Source: Streptomyces beihaiensis
GTDB lineage: Bacteria > Actinomycetota > Actinomycetes > Streptomycetales > Streptomycetaceae
Assembly (NCBI RefSeq): GCF_026274175.1
Contig: NZ_JAPHNL010000292.1
Coordinates: 1 to 64,000, forward strand
Direction: 5' to 3'
Length of the DNA stretch: 64,000 nt
A program made the position numbers and the translations under genes. Positions 7,220-15,456 of the stretch are shown piece after piece (position 1 is the first letter of the stretch; each line of letters begins with the position of its first letter). The notes below the pieces were generated by a model, which saw only the letters and a list, made by a program, of their open reading frames with translations, did no database searches and was not told the DNA's origin.

Positions 7220-9349
7220 GTGACCGAGGAACCGCACGGCGATGCGCACCACAACACCGTGAGCGGCCAGTCCCGGGTCGGCAGCCTCGTCCAGGCGGGC
7301 CGTATCGACACGGTCCATGTGCACGGGCCCGCGAGCGACGAACCGCCGCCACCACGCCAGTTACGCCCCGAAGTCCCCAACTTCGTGGACCGGAAAGGCG
7401 AACAGCAGCGGTTCGAGCGCTGCGTACGCGACCGGCGAGGCGACGGCGACCGGCCGCTCGTCGTCGTCCTGAGCGGGCTCAGCGGCGTCGGCAAGACCAC
7501 TCTCGGTTTCCGGCTCGCCAGGCGGTTCGCCAAGGACGTGGACCGCGCCGGCGGCCGGTGCGGCGTCCTCTACGTGGACCTCGCCCCGCTACGCCGGGAC
7601 GGCGTCGTCGAACCGTACGACGCCCTCGACGAGTTGCTGCGCTCCCTCGGCGTCGACCCGGAGTGGCTCGGCTCCACCGAGGAGGCCCGGCTACGGCAGT
7701 TCTGGCGGCACACCGCCGCCGCCCCGTTCGTCGTGGTCGCCGACAACGTCCGCTACGCCGGCGAGATCGAACCGCTCCTGCCCTCCTGCCCGGGCAGTGT
7801 CGTCATCGTGGCGAGCCACGGCCCGCTGTACGACCTGGAGGACGCCGACGCCGTCGAACTGCCGCTGGCCCCGCTGCCCCTGGAGCACGCGGTGGAGCTC
7901 CTGACGAAGGCCGTCGGTCGCGCGGGAGCGGCCCGCCTCGGCGAGGAACCCGAGGCGGTACGCGAACTCGCGGCGCTCTGCGAGGGGTTGCCCGCCGCAC
8001 TGCGAGTGGTGGCTGCGCGGCTGCGCGGCGCCCGTCGCCGTCTTGTGGCGCACGTGGCCGAGGAGTTCAGGACACAGCTGCGCGAAGAGGGGGTGCCGCT
8101 CGTGGAGGCGGTGTGGACGGTGATGTACCTGGAGCTGTCCGAACCAGCCCGCCGTTGCTACGAGTTGCTGGGAACGGTGGGGTCTTCTCTGCCCTTGGAG
8201 GCCGTGGGCGCCGCGGTGGCACCCGGCGAAGCCGCCGCCGACGGCGCCACCGACGCGATCGTCGAGGAGCTGGAGGGCCTCGGACTCGTCGAGGTGCGGG
8301 ACGGACGTCTGGTGATGCACGCGCTCGTCCGGGAGCACGCGGCACGCCGTGCCCGGGACGCCGACCGTGCCGCGGTGGCCCGCTCCGCCAGGGAGCGGCT
8401 GGTGCGGTGGTATCTGCGCCAGGCTCAGCGCGCCGACCTCGTGGCGGCCGGGAAGCGGCTCTCCGTGAGTACACCGGAACCCGCCGTCGCCGGCACCGCC
8501 GAGCCCGCTCTTTCTGAGGCCGCCACCGCGTACGGCTGGCTGGAGACGGAGCGGCACGCGCTGCGCCGCTGCCTGCGGATCGCCTACGACGACCGGCTCG
8601 ACGCGCAGGCGTGGGCGCTGTGCGAGCCGCTGTGGACGCACCACCTGAACCACCCGCGGCACCGCGAGACGTCGGAGGCGTTCCGCATCGGCCTCGCGGC
8701 GGCCCGCCGTGCCGAGAATCTGGCGGCTCGCGTACGCATGGCCTGCCAACTGGCCCGTCTCCTGTGGGAACAGGGGGAGTACGACGAGGCCGAACGGGAA
8801 CTGGACACGGCCGTGGCCGCCGCGGGCCTGCTGTCGGACACGGACGACGACCGCAAACTCGCCGCGTCCGCACTGGAGTTCCGGGGCCGCCTCAACGCCG
8901 AGCGGGGACGGTGGGCGGCGGCCCTTCCCGACTACGAAGCCGCACGCGCCGTGCACGAGCGGATCGAGAACCGCTACGGCGTCATGTTGCAGAACTACCA
9001 GTTGGGCAAGGCTCTGACCGCCCTCGGCCGGACCGCCCGGGCGCTCGACCTGCTGGAGACGGCCCACGCCCAGGCCCGCGACCTCGCCCGTGACCGGATG
9101 ACGGGCCGCACGGCCCTCGCGCTCGGCCGGGTCCTGGAACTGCGTCGTCAAGAGAACGGCAGGGCGAGAGAGTTGTACGGCGTCGCACTCGCGTCGGCGC
9201 GGCGCAGGAATGCGCCCGCCGACCAGCTCGGCGCTCTCGACGCGCTGGCCCGGATCGCCGCCGAGGGGGGTGACGCGTCCGCGGCCGCGGAGTACCGGGA
9301 GGCAGCGGCACGCATCAGGACCCGCAGGGGAGAGACGGGGGAGGGCTGA
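7220..9349 (+). CDS. NLR-like NB-ARC ATPase with TPR tail, contains a TTA codon
   Basis: 709 residues, GTG start four bases after the HxlR stop. Residues 12-36 hold a Gly/Asn/His motif with VSG and LVQAG that resembles the N-terminal amyloid/RHIM-like signalling motifs reported on actinobacterial NB-ARC proteins. Walker A GLSGVGKTT is at residues 86-94 (7475-7501), a Walker-B-like FVVVADNV near 170, and a GLPAALRVVA box in the winged-helix region near 260. From about residue 430, helix-rich repeats look like TPRs. Such STAND ATPases act as switches in signalling, regulation or phage defence. Codon 48 (7361-7363) is TTA, so full translation should need the bldA tRNA and occur late in growth. 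No effector gene adjoins it. Confidence 0.85.
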   Translation: MTEEPHGDAHHNTVSGQSRVGSLVQAGRIDTVHVHGPASDEPPPPRQLRPEVPNFVDRKGEQQRFERCVRDRRGDGDRPLVVVLSGLSGVGKTTLGFRLARRFAKDVDRAGGRCGVLYVDLAPLRRDGVVEPYDALDELLRSLGVDPEWLGSTEEARLRQFWRHTAAAPFVVVADNVRYAGEIEPLLPSCPGSVVIVASHGPLYDLEDADAVELPLAPLPLEHAVELLTKAVGRAGAARLGEEPEAVRELAALCEGLPAALRVVAARLRGARRRLVAHVAEEFRTQLREEGVPLVEAVWTVMYLELSEPARRCYELLGTVGSSLPLEAVGAAVAPGEAAADGATDAIVEELEGLGLVEVRDGRLVMHALVREHAARRARDADRAAVARSARERLVRWYLRQAQRADLVAAGKRLSVSTPEPAVAGTAEPALSEAATAYGWLETERHALRRCLRIAYDDRLDAQAWALCEPLWTHHLNHPRHRETSEAFRIGLAAARRAENLAARVRMACQLARLLWEQGEYDEAERELDTAVAAAGLLSDTDDDRKLAASALEFRGRLNAERGRWAAALPDYEAARAVHERIENRYGVMLQNYQLGKALTALGRTARALDLLETAHAQARDLARDRMTGRTALALGRVLELRRQENGRARELYGVALASARRRNAPADQLGALDALARIAAEGGDASAAAEYREAAARIRTRRGETGEG

Positions 9350-9373
9350 AGGGGGGCGGGCCTGTGCAGGACC

Positions 9374-10609
9374 TCACCGGCGCAGCGTGCGACCGCCGAA
9401 CACTCCCGCGCCGTCCGCCCGCCGCCACCAGTCGCTGATCGTGCGCTCGTCCATCGCGGCCCAGTCGGGTGTCTCCTGGACCAGCATGCGGCCGAGGCGG
9501 CGGCCCAGGTCGACCATGGCGCGGCCGGTGGGCGCCCGGTCGGCGTCGTAGGCGGCGAGGGCGTCGGGCAGGCGCTCCGCACCGGCGAGCGCCGATCGCA
9601 GGGCTGCCGCGTCCTGCAGCGCCTTCACCGCTCCCGCGCCGGTGTGCGGACGGGCGACCGTCGCGGCGTCCCCGACGAGCGCCATGCCCGGCGCCGTGTA
9701 CCGGTCGGCCGTGAAGTCGTACAGCGGTTGCAAGAAGAGCTCTTCGGGCGTGGTGAGCAGGACGAGGTCACGCCAGTACGGCGGCAACAACTCCCGGGCG
9801 ACCTGGGTGAGATGGCCGGTCAGCTCGGTAGGCAGCCGGCCTGGCGGCAGGCTCGTCGGCGTGTCGAGACGCTCGGTGGTGCCGGGCGGTGGGGCCGTGA
9901 AGACCACCCAGTTGATCCGCGGCGCGCCGCCGTCCGGGTCCGGGATGCGGTACGCGATGAGGTGCCCGCCGGGGAACAGGCCGTAGACCAGCTCGTCATC
10001 GGGCCACAGATCGGGGTCCGTGAGGCGGGTGGCGGGGAAGGCGCCGCGCCAGGCCGCGTAGCCGGTGTAGTGCGGCCGTACGTCGCCGCAGGCCGCCGCC
10101 CGCACGAGCGACCGGTACCCGTCCGCACCGATCACCAGGTCGTGACCGCTGCTGCCCGTCGCCGTGTGCACCTGCGCGCCGCCGCCCGGCCGGGCCGTCA
10201 CCCGCGACACCTCGACCCCCGAGCGGAACGCGACATCACCGGGCACACGCCGCCTCAACTGACGCCACAGCGGGCCCCAGTTGTAGGTGCGGAACGGGAA
10301 GTTCGTCGTCCACACGCGTCGCCCGCGCGGATCCGTTCCGGGCCGGTCGTCGCGCACGTACCAGCCGCGCCGGGTCATCTGTATCCACGGCATGGCCGCG
10401 TCCGCGAACCCGGCCGCCTCCAGCTCCGCGTACCGGTCGTTGTGCATCGCGATCCCGGCGCCGCGCTCGCCCAGCGGCCCCGGCGCACGCTCGTACACCG
10501 TGACCCGCTCGGCCCCGGCCCGCCGTGCCGCCAGTGCGGCGGCGCACCCGGCGATGCTGCCGCCGACGACGGCCACGTCGATCCCGTTCCTGCCGCCGAG
10601 TCCGCGCAT
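9374..10609 (-). CDS. FAD-dependent aromatic-ring monooxygenase-like protein
   Basis: 411 residues. The flavoprotein hydroxylase signature is complete: dinucleotide fold VVGGSIAGCAAAL (residues 14-26), the DG motif GADGYRS near residue 160, and the GD motif LVGDAATVARPHTGAGA near 310. The middle segment (HYTGYAAWRGAFPA) matches the substrate domain of 2,6-dihydroxypyridine 3-monooxygenase and related enzymes. It would use NAD(P)H and oxygen to hydroxylate a ring compound. The substrate cannot be told from sequence. It converges with the NB-ARC gene across a 24-base gap and stands alone on its strand. No membrane segment is present, so it is cytosolic. Confidence 0.88.
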   Translation of the reverse strand: MRGLGGRNGIDVAVVGGSIAGCAAALAARRAGAERVTVYERAPGPLGERGAGIAMHNDRYAELEAAGFADAAMPWIQMTRRGWYVRDDRPGTDPRGRRVWTTNFPFRTYNWGPLWRQLRRRVPGDVAFRSGVEVSRVTARPGGGAQVHTATGSSGHDLVIGADGYRSLVRAAACGDVRPHYTGYAAWRGAFPATRLTDPDLWPDDELVYGLFPGGHLIAYRIPDPDGGAPRINWVVFTAPPPGTTERLDTPTSLPPGRLPTELTGHLTQVARELLPPYWRDLVLLTTPEELFLQPLYDFTADRYTAPGMALVGDAATVARPHTGAGAVKALQDAAALRSALAGAERLPDALAAYDADRAPTGRAMVDLGRRLGRMLVQETPDWAAMDERTISDWWRRADGAGVFGGRTLRR

Positions 10610-10690
10610 GCCGACCCGCCCCCCTGAGTGATGCGTCGGCGGGCTTCGCCGCCCGATGCTTCGGTCAACTGCTCCTGCGCAACGATCATT

Positions 10691-12286
10691 TCACGGAAGC
10701 GGGACCTCGCAGAGGCGTACGGTGCACACCGCGGGGCCCGCCCGGAAGGTGAAGGTGTCGCCGCGGCGGGCCGCCGGTAGCGCGTGCAGCGCGGAGACCG
10801 CCGTGGCCGGGTCCGGGACGCGGGCGGTGTCGTGCGGCGTGATCCGCAGCTCGGTCAGCCGGTCGGGCTCGGCGCGGCGGCGCACGAGACACAGGTACGG
10901 GGACGCCAGCGCGGCGGCCGTGCGGCACGAGGGGTAGCGGTCGAGGGCCTCGGCCGTCCAGCGGACCGCGTCGTCGGCCCGGCCGCGCCGGTACAGGACG
11001 GCGGCCCGCGCCGCGTAGCGCGTCTGCACCGCGTCCTCCTCGGCGGCGATGTGGTGCGCGGGCACGTCCGTGCGCACCGGCCGCCGCTCGACGCGGACGA
11101 GCCCCGCCCCGGGTGCTGCTCCCGCCGGATGCACTGTCACGGCATGCGCGGCAGGCGGTCGATGTTCGGGCGGCCGGGGAACCGGGAGCAGCCGGGGCAC
11201 GGGCTCGTGGTGGGCGTACGGCTCCAGGCCGAGATGCGCATACAGGGCTGTGCGCAGCAGGGCGAGACTGTGACCTCGGGCCTCGTCGGCGAACGCGGCG
11301 CGGGCCGCCTCGCGCACCACGTCCGTCCGGTGGGCCGCCAGCAGCGCGTCGAGCAGTGCGCCCGGCCGGTCCGCGGCGCGCGGCAGACGGGGCACCGCGG
11401 CGAGCAGGCGGTCCATCGGCGTGCCAGGCAGCAGTTCGGGGCTCGGATCGTGCGCGGAGACGACGGCGCGGCCGAGCGCGGCGGCGTACAGGGCCGTCGA
11501 GCCGTGGTCGGTGACGACGGCGTCCGCGGCGACCGTGAGCGCCGCCCACTCCTCGTACGGCCGGGCGAGGAACACCTCCGGCGGCAGCCTCTGCGCCAGG
11601 TCGAACGTGCCGGCGGCGCTGTGTTCGTTGGGATGGACGATCGCCGCCACCTGGTAGTCGTCCAGTGGCAGTTCCGTCGCAAGCCGGTGGGGCAGGTCCG
11701 GGCGGCGGGCGAGCAGGGCGTCCCGGCCCCACGTGGAGGCGATCACGACGAGACGCCGCCCGCCCGTGCCGAGCGAGTCGCGGTAACGGCCGCGCAGCGT
11801 GCGGGAGTCGAGGATCCGGTCGAGCGTGGGGTCGCCGACCACCGTGGCGCGGTCGGCCGCGACCGGGCACTGCGCGGCGATCCGGGCCGCCTGGTCCGGG
11901 TGGGCCAGCGCGTGCAGTGCCGCCAGCGGCCGCCCGTCCGGGCGCAGCAGGTAGGCCGGATCGAGCCCCGAGGCCGAGTCGGCCGAACCCTCCCCGTGCA
12001 GCGACTTGTTGAACCCCGCACCGTGTGGAAGCAGCGCCAACGGTCCATGGAGCAGGTGCAGTTCACCCTTCGGACTGGCCGCGATCACCAGGTCGTACGA
12101 CTCGGTGCGGGCGATGTCCCACGGCACGGTCCTGGCGTGTGCGCCGTCCAGCGCGGCGAGTGCGTCGATGCCGAACTCGGAGCCGGGGGCGAGGGTGAAC
12201 AGACGGCGGACGCGCGGGTCGCCCTCGAAGACGGGAAGCGCGTCGAGGAGCCGGTGCAGCGCCGCCGCCGACCGTACGGCGAACAA
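10691..12286 (-). CDS. GT-B-like / CDP-glycerol-transferase-like protein, start disrupted by a heptamer repeat
   Basis: 531 residues from TTG at 12286. The N-terminal half has an oligosaccharide-phosphate transferase look: LLPHGAGFNKS, VVGDPTLDRIL, VIASTWG, IVHPNEHSA, then VVTDHGSTALYAAALGR, typical of the UDP/CDP-binding half of GT-B enzymes of the TagB/TagF type. The C-terminal 150 residues contain a TPR-like stretch. Homologues I recall have extra residues before VLFAVRS, so translation should begin upstream. The only upstream ATG (12374) is one frame off because of eight 7-base repeats; seven copies would join it to this frame. In this frame a TGA overlaps that ATG and no ATG or GTG follows before the TTG. 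Cell-envelope polymer work is inference. Confidence 0.75.
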   Translation of the reverse strand: MFAVRSAAALHRLLDALPVFEGDPRVRRLFTLAPGSEFGIDALAALDGAHARTVPWDIARTESYDLVIAASPKGELHLLHGPLALLPHGAGFNKSLHGEGSADSASGLDPAYLLRPDGRPLAALHALAHPDQAARIAAQCPVAADRATVVGDPTLDRILDSRTLRGRYRDSLGTGGRRLVVIASTWGRDALLARRPDLPHRLATELPLDDYQVAAIVHPNEHSAAGTFDLAQRLPPEVFLARPYEEWAALTVAADAVVTDHGSTALYAAALGRAVVSAHDPSPELLPGTPMDRLLAAVPRLPRAADRPGALLDALLAAHRTDVVREAARAAFADEARGHSLALLRTALYAHLGLEPYAHHEPVPRLLPVPRPPEHRPPAAHAVTVHPAGAAPGAGLVRVERRPVRTDVPAHHIAAEEDAVQTRYAARAAVLYRRGRADDAVRWTAEALDRYPSCRTAAALASPYLCLVRRRAEPDRLTELRITPHDTARVPDPATAVSALHALPAARRGDTFTFRAGPAVCTVRLCEVPLP

Positions 12287-12305
12287 GACCGTCCGCCCCG
12301 CCGAA

Positions 12306-12361
12306 CCCGCTGCCCGCTGCCCGCTGCCCGCTGCCCGCTGCCCGCTGCCCGCTGCCCGCTG
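12306..12361. repeat. 8-copy heptanucleotide tandem repeat (CCCGCTG)
   Basis: Eight perfect head-to-tail copies of CCCGCTG, reading CAGCGGG on the minus strand. The array lies between ATG 12374 and TTG 12286 of the GT-B-like gene. Any frame through it is open and encodes a Gln-Arg-Ala-Ala-Gly-Ser-Gly cycle. Because 7 is not a multiple of 3, each gained or lost copy shifts the downstream frame. The present ATG-to-TTG distance is 88 bases (1 modulo 3), so 4, 7 or 10 copies would be in frame. TAGGAT overlaps the ATG and could instead be a -10 box, in which case the array would be in the leader. Confidence 0.9.
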
Positions 12362-12559
12362 CGCCAGGGTTCATCCTAGTCTGCGACGGTACGTCCTGTA
12401 GGGCGTTTGCGCAGGTAGGTGCGGGTATCTCGGGGTCGGCCGACGGCATGCCGCGATGGTACCCAGGGGTCAAGGGACGCCGACGGCCACGGGCGGCCGG
12501 GCGCGCCCGCGCGACAGCTCGCGGCCTTTCGAGCGAGGATGGGAAGGAGGAGCCGAGCG

Positions 12560-12970
12560 ATGGCACGGATGTTCGTTGACGGCGATGACGTGGTCGTGCA
12601 CCTGTCGTGGTGGGAGAAGGCAGCCGCGCGCCGCGGCGATGTGCGCGTGCCGTTGTCCGCGGTGAACCGGGTGACCGTCGAACCCGACTGGTGGCGCGTT
12701 CTGCGCGGGGTTCCGCACCGTGGCCTCTGGATCCCCGGGGCGCGGTGCATCGGCACGCGCCGCCATCACGCCGGGAAGGACTTCGTGGCCATTCGGCCGA
12801 GCAGACCTGTCGTGTGCGTCGAGCTTCGGGCCTCTGCGCCTTTCCGCCTTCTCGCCGTCTCCGTCGCGAGGGAGGCCAGGGCCGCCGCGCGGTCGCTCGG
12901 CGCGAGCGCACCGGACATCGACACGTCCACGCCCTGGCGGCAGCCGCTTCCGGTACCCGAGGAGAACTGA
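12560..12970 (+). CDS. conserved hypothetical protein, small basic
   Basis: 136 residues from ATG at 12560, chosen because a strong GGAAGGAGG lies at 12542-12550. The sequence alternates short beta-type stretches rich in Val and Trp (VVVHLSWWEKAAARRGDVRVP, then DWWRVLRGVPHRGLWIPG) and ends with a helix (FRLLAVSVAREARAAARSLG). That beta-barrel-plus-helix pattern is reminiscent of bacterial PH-like domains, but I cannot assign a family. There is no signal peptide. It is divergent from the GT-B-like gene across the repeat-bearing interval 12287-12559 and stands alone. Confidence 0.75.
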   Translation: MARMFVDGDDVVVHLSWWEKAAARRGDVRVPLSAVNRVTVEPDWWRVLRGVPHRGLWIPGARCIGTRRHHAGKDFVAIRPSRPVVCVELRASAPFRLLAVSVAREARAAARSLGASAPDIDTSTPWRQPLPVPEEN

Positions 12971-13045
12971 CCAGTCGATGTCCGTCCGTCCGTGCGGCCG
13001 GATCGGACCGGGCCACCGCTCGTCGGTGGCGGCGGCCCGGGCCTT

Positions 13046-13480
13046 CTACGCGGCGGGGGCGAGTTCGGCGCGACCGAACAACAGTGCGTAGCCGGAGGGG
13101 AGCTGCTGGAGGATGCGGGTCAGCAGTTCGGGGCCGGCGTAGGCCGCGACGGCGCAGAAGACGGATCCGGTGTCCCAGCGGGTCGTGGCCAGGGAGGCGC
13201 CGGTGCGGGCGGCGAGGTCCTTGACGAAGGCCCAGCCACGCAGCGGCTGGGTGTCCGGGATCTGGGCGGTGAGGATGCGTGCGGCTTCGAGGGGCAGGCG
13301 GGCGGCCAGGTCGACGCGTTCGTCGCCGGTGAGCTGGCGCCCCAGCCCCGCGAGGGCCTGGCGGACGGCTTCCTCGGCGCGCTCCCGGGTGGGGTAGGCG
13401 CCTTCGTAGCGGACCTTGTCCAGCATCTGCTCGTACTCCGCGGTGTACGGGTGCTGGAGCGGTGCGCTCTGGTCGGACAT
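13046..13480 (-). CDS. DUF2267 family protein (copy 1)
   Basis: 144 residues from ATG at 13480; a GTG immediately before is an alternative. The sequence shows the DUF2267 layout: helical repeats YEQMLDKVRYEGAYPTRERAEEAVRQALAGLGRQLTGDERVDLAARLP, then a second copy of the same pattern, ending in LLTRILQQLPSGYALLFGRAEL. It shares the terminal QLPxGYxLLFGR with the next gene upstream on its strand, so the two are tandem paralogues. DUF2267 genes often sit with stress proteins and, as here, near Hsp20; the molecular function is unknown. Confidence 0.88.
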   Translation of the reverse strand: MSDQSAPLQHPYTAEYEQMLDKVRYEGAYPTRERAEEAVRQALAGLGRQLTGDERVDLAARLPLEAARILTAQIPDTQPLRGWAFVKDLAARTGASLATTRWDTGSVFCAVAAYAGPELLTRILQQLPSGYALLFGRAELAPAA

Positions 13481-13561
13481 CACTGCGGTGGTTGCCTTTC
13501 TGTCACCAGGTCGTGGTGGCCGGTGGCCGGTGTCCGGTCACGGGCCACCGGGGGTGGGTGG

Positions 13562-13966
13562 TCAGGTGGGCTGGGGGCGGCCGAAGAGGAGGTCGTAGCC
13601 CGCGGGGAGCTGGAGCAGGATCTCCTTGAGGAGTTCGTCGCCGGCGGCGTCGGCCGCGGTGGACAGGACGGCGCTGACGTCCCAGGCCGCGGTCTGTTCG
13701 GTGGCCCCCTCGATCCAGGCCGCGGTCGCGCGCACGAACCGCTCCGGGGACAGCGGTTCGGCGCTCTGCAGCGGGTTGAGCAGGATCAGGGCGAAGCCTT
13801 CCGGCAGACGTGCCGCCAGCCGGGCACGTACCTGGCCGACCAGGTGTGCGCCCAGCAGGGCGAGCACCACGCGGGCCGCGCGTTCGGCTTCGTGCAGGGT
13901 GTCGTACTCGCCGCGTTCCTTCACCTGGTCGAGGAACGCGTCCCGTCGCACGGTCACGCCGACCAT
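13562..13966 (-). CDS. DUF2267 family protein (copy 2)
   Basis: 134 residues from ATG at 13966, eight bases after GAGG; the preceding GTG (13969) is an alternative. It has the DUF2267 pattern DAFLDQVKERGEYDTLHEAERAARVVLALLGAHL and ends LLKEILLQLPAGYDLLFGR, nearly the same terminus as its downstream neighbour. Divergence elsewhere shows an old duplication rather than a recent one. Together with the downstream copy it forms a two-gene unit. A hairpin at 13994-14046 separates it from hsp20. Confidence 0.88.
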   Translation of the reverse strand: MVGVTVRRDAFLDQVKERGEYDTLHEAERAARVVLALLGAHLVGQVRARLAARLPEGFALILLNPLQSAEPLSPERFVRATAAWIEGATEQTAAWDVSAVLSTAADAAGDELLKEILLQLPAGYDLLFGRPQPT

Positions 13967-13993
13967 CACCCCTTCCTCGGTTCACGGGGCGCG

Positions 13994-14046
13994 GAGGACG
14001 GGCGAGCGGGAGATCGGAGATCGGACGCCCGTCCTCGGCCGCTGTT
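13994..14046 (-). terminator. inverted repeat downstream of hsp20
   Basis: GAGGACGGGC (13994-14003) and GCCCGTCCTC (14037-14046) are perfect 10-base complements around a 33-base loop, immediately 3' of hsp20 for leftward transcription. No T run follows, which is normal for Streptomyces terminators. Confidence 0.5.
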
Positions 14047-14066
14047 CGAGCCCTTGTCCGTCCGGC

Positions 14067-14498
14067 TCAGCCGGAGATCTCCTTGCGGTCGTCTCCGACG
14101 CCGATGGTGATCTTGCGGGGCTTGGCGCGCTCGGCGATGGGGATACGCAGGGTGAGCACGCCCGCGTCGTAGCCGGCCTGGATGTGCTCGGTGTCGAGGG
14201 TGTCGGCGAGCACGATCTGCCGGGAGAAGACGCCCAGGGGCCGCTCCGACAGTTCCATCTGCACGTCGTCGCTCTTGGCCACCGGCCGGCGCTCGGCCTT
14301 GACGGTCAGCATGTTCCGTTCGACGTCGATGTCGATCGCGTCCGCGCTCACGCCGGGGATGTCGAAGGCCACGACGTACACGTCGCCCTCGCGGTAGGCG
14401 TCCATGGGCATCGGGGACGGCCGGGACCAGGTGCCCGGGCCCATCAGCTGCTGAGCCAGCCGGTCGAGCTCACGGAAGGGGTCAGTGCGCATCAACAT
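14067..14498 (-). CDS. hsp18: Hsp20 / Hsp18 small heat-shock protein
   Basis: 143 residues from ATG at 14498 with GGAGGTG nine bases upstream. N-terminal [20 protein letters not shown] is the usual actinobacterial Hsp20 opening. The alpha-crystallin domain follows (about residues 35-135): [26 protein letters not shown], the [11 protein letters not shown] strand and the GVLTLRIPI motif. It forms oligomers that hold unfolding proteins. It is divergent from a DNA-binding protein of the kind annotated as HSP18 regulator, with two identical-pattern operators between the genes, so repression that lifts on heat or stress is likely. Confidence 0.95.
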   Translation of the reverse strand: MLMRTDPFRELDRLAQQLMGPGTWSRPSPMPMDAYREGDVYVVAFDIPGVSADAIDIDVERNMLTVKAERRPVAKSDDVQMELSERPLGVFSRQIVLADTLDTEHIQAGYDAGVLTLRIPIAERAKPRKITIGVGDDRKEISG

Positions 14499-14564
14499 GG
14501 TGAAAACACCTCCAGTGGGTTCGGGCAGTTGCTGCCAATGCGCCTCACTGAAGCCGTTGTACCA

Positions 14565-14610
14565 TGTCATCCATCAGATGACAAACGCGAGTGTCGTCCA
14601 ATGGATGACA
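14565..14610. promoter_or_regulatory. two operators between hsp18 and its regulator
   Basis: Two 19-bp dyads of the same form, TGTC(A/G)TC-N5-GATGACA, at 14565-14583 and 14592-14610, centres 27 bp apart. Arms are 7 bp, perfect in the first and with one mismatch in the second. The second lies 17 bases before the regulator's ATG (14627) and the first about 67 bases before the hsp18 ATG. The placement fits one repressor shutting both divergent promoters. Confidence 0.8.
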
Positions 14611-14626
14611 TCCGAGGGAGGTGCCC

Positions 14627-15259
14627 ATGACCCCGGCCGAACCGTCGGCCCGGCCCAGCGCCGACACGCGGAGCCCGGCGTCGTTCCTCGCCGCCGCGGC
14701 GGCCCTCCGAGCCATAGAGGACGCCCTGCACGCGGCCCGGCAGGAGGCCCCCGGCACTGCCGAGACGCACGACGTCGGTCCGGAGCAGGCCCTGGCCTCT
14801 CTTCTGCTGTTGCGGCAGGTGCGCGAGCAGCTCGCCGGATGGGAAACCGGCCTGATCGAGACGGCCCGGGACGCGGGTGCCAGCTGGGCCGAGCTCGCCC
14901 ACCCTCTCGGCGTCGCCAGCCGCCAGGCCGCCGAACGCCGCTACCTGCGGGGTCGGCCCGGCCCCGCCGGAACCACCGGCGAGCAACGCGTCCAGGCCAC
15001 CCGCGAGCACCGCGCCGCCGAACGCCACGCCGCCACCTGGGCCCGCCGCAACGCAGCCGACCTGCGCCGCATCGCCGGCCAGATCACCGCCCTCACCGAC
15101 CTGCCCGCCGCCGCCCGCCTGCCGCTCAGTCAACTCCGGGCAGCCCTCGCCCACGACGACCCCGCCGACCTCATCCGCCCCCTCAACGCCACCCACCCCC
15201 ACCTGACCGCCACCCACCCCGACCTCGCCGCACAGGTCAACGCCCTCACACCTCCCTGA
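14627..15259 (+). CDS. probable hsp18 transcriptional repressor
   Basis: 210 residues from ATG at 14627, preceded by GAGGGAGGTG. A helix-turn-helix like sigma-70 region 4 is visible around residues 80-105 (ETARDAGASWAELAHPLGVASRQAAERRYLRG). The rest is Ala/Arg/His-rich helix, probably coiled coil. This protein type is annotated as HSP18 regulator in Streptomyces, and gene position agrees: divergent from hsp18 with paired dyads in between. RheA of S. albus plays this role for Hsp18 there; whether this protein senses temperature itself is not visible. Confidence 0.8.
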   Translation: MTPAEPSARPSADTRSPASFLAAAAALRAIEDALHAARQEAPGTAETHDVGPEQALASLLLLRQVREQLAGWETGLIETARDAGASWAELAHPLGVASRQAAERRYLRGRPGPAGTTGEQRVQATREHRAAERHAATWARRNAADLRRIAGQITALTDLPAAARLPLSQLRAALAHDDPADLIRPLNATHPHLTATHPDLAAQVNALTPP

Positions 15260-15456
15260 ACCCGCCGCCGCGCCGTCGCTCCGCGCCGTGGGCGTGAGAC
15301 GCGACGGCGTCGGCACGGCGGCCCGGTCACTCCTCACCCGCGGTCACGCTCGGTCGCGACGCCCGATTCGTGCCGGAGACCGGAGGCAAAGGGCGTACGG
15401 TCAGTGACGGACGGCGGCCCTGTGAGGCCCGGCGCGCAACGCAAGGTATGTGATCT

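Noticed and set aside
10691-12286. Annotation as translation initiation factor 2
   Set aside because: A name sometimes attached to this family, but no GTPase motifs are present; the sequence is GT-B-like.
12306-12361. CRISPR-like repeat
   Set aside because: Units are 7 bases with no spacers; a simple tandem repeat.
12063-13016. Long minus-strand frame across the heptamer array
   Set aside because: Its composition is shadow-type and it overlaps the small gene at 12560 in antisense. Only its short part from ATG 12374 matters, as the out-of-frame reading of the GT-B-like gene.
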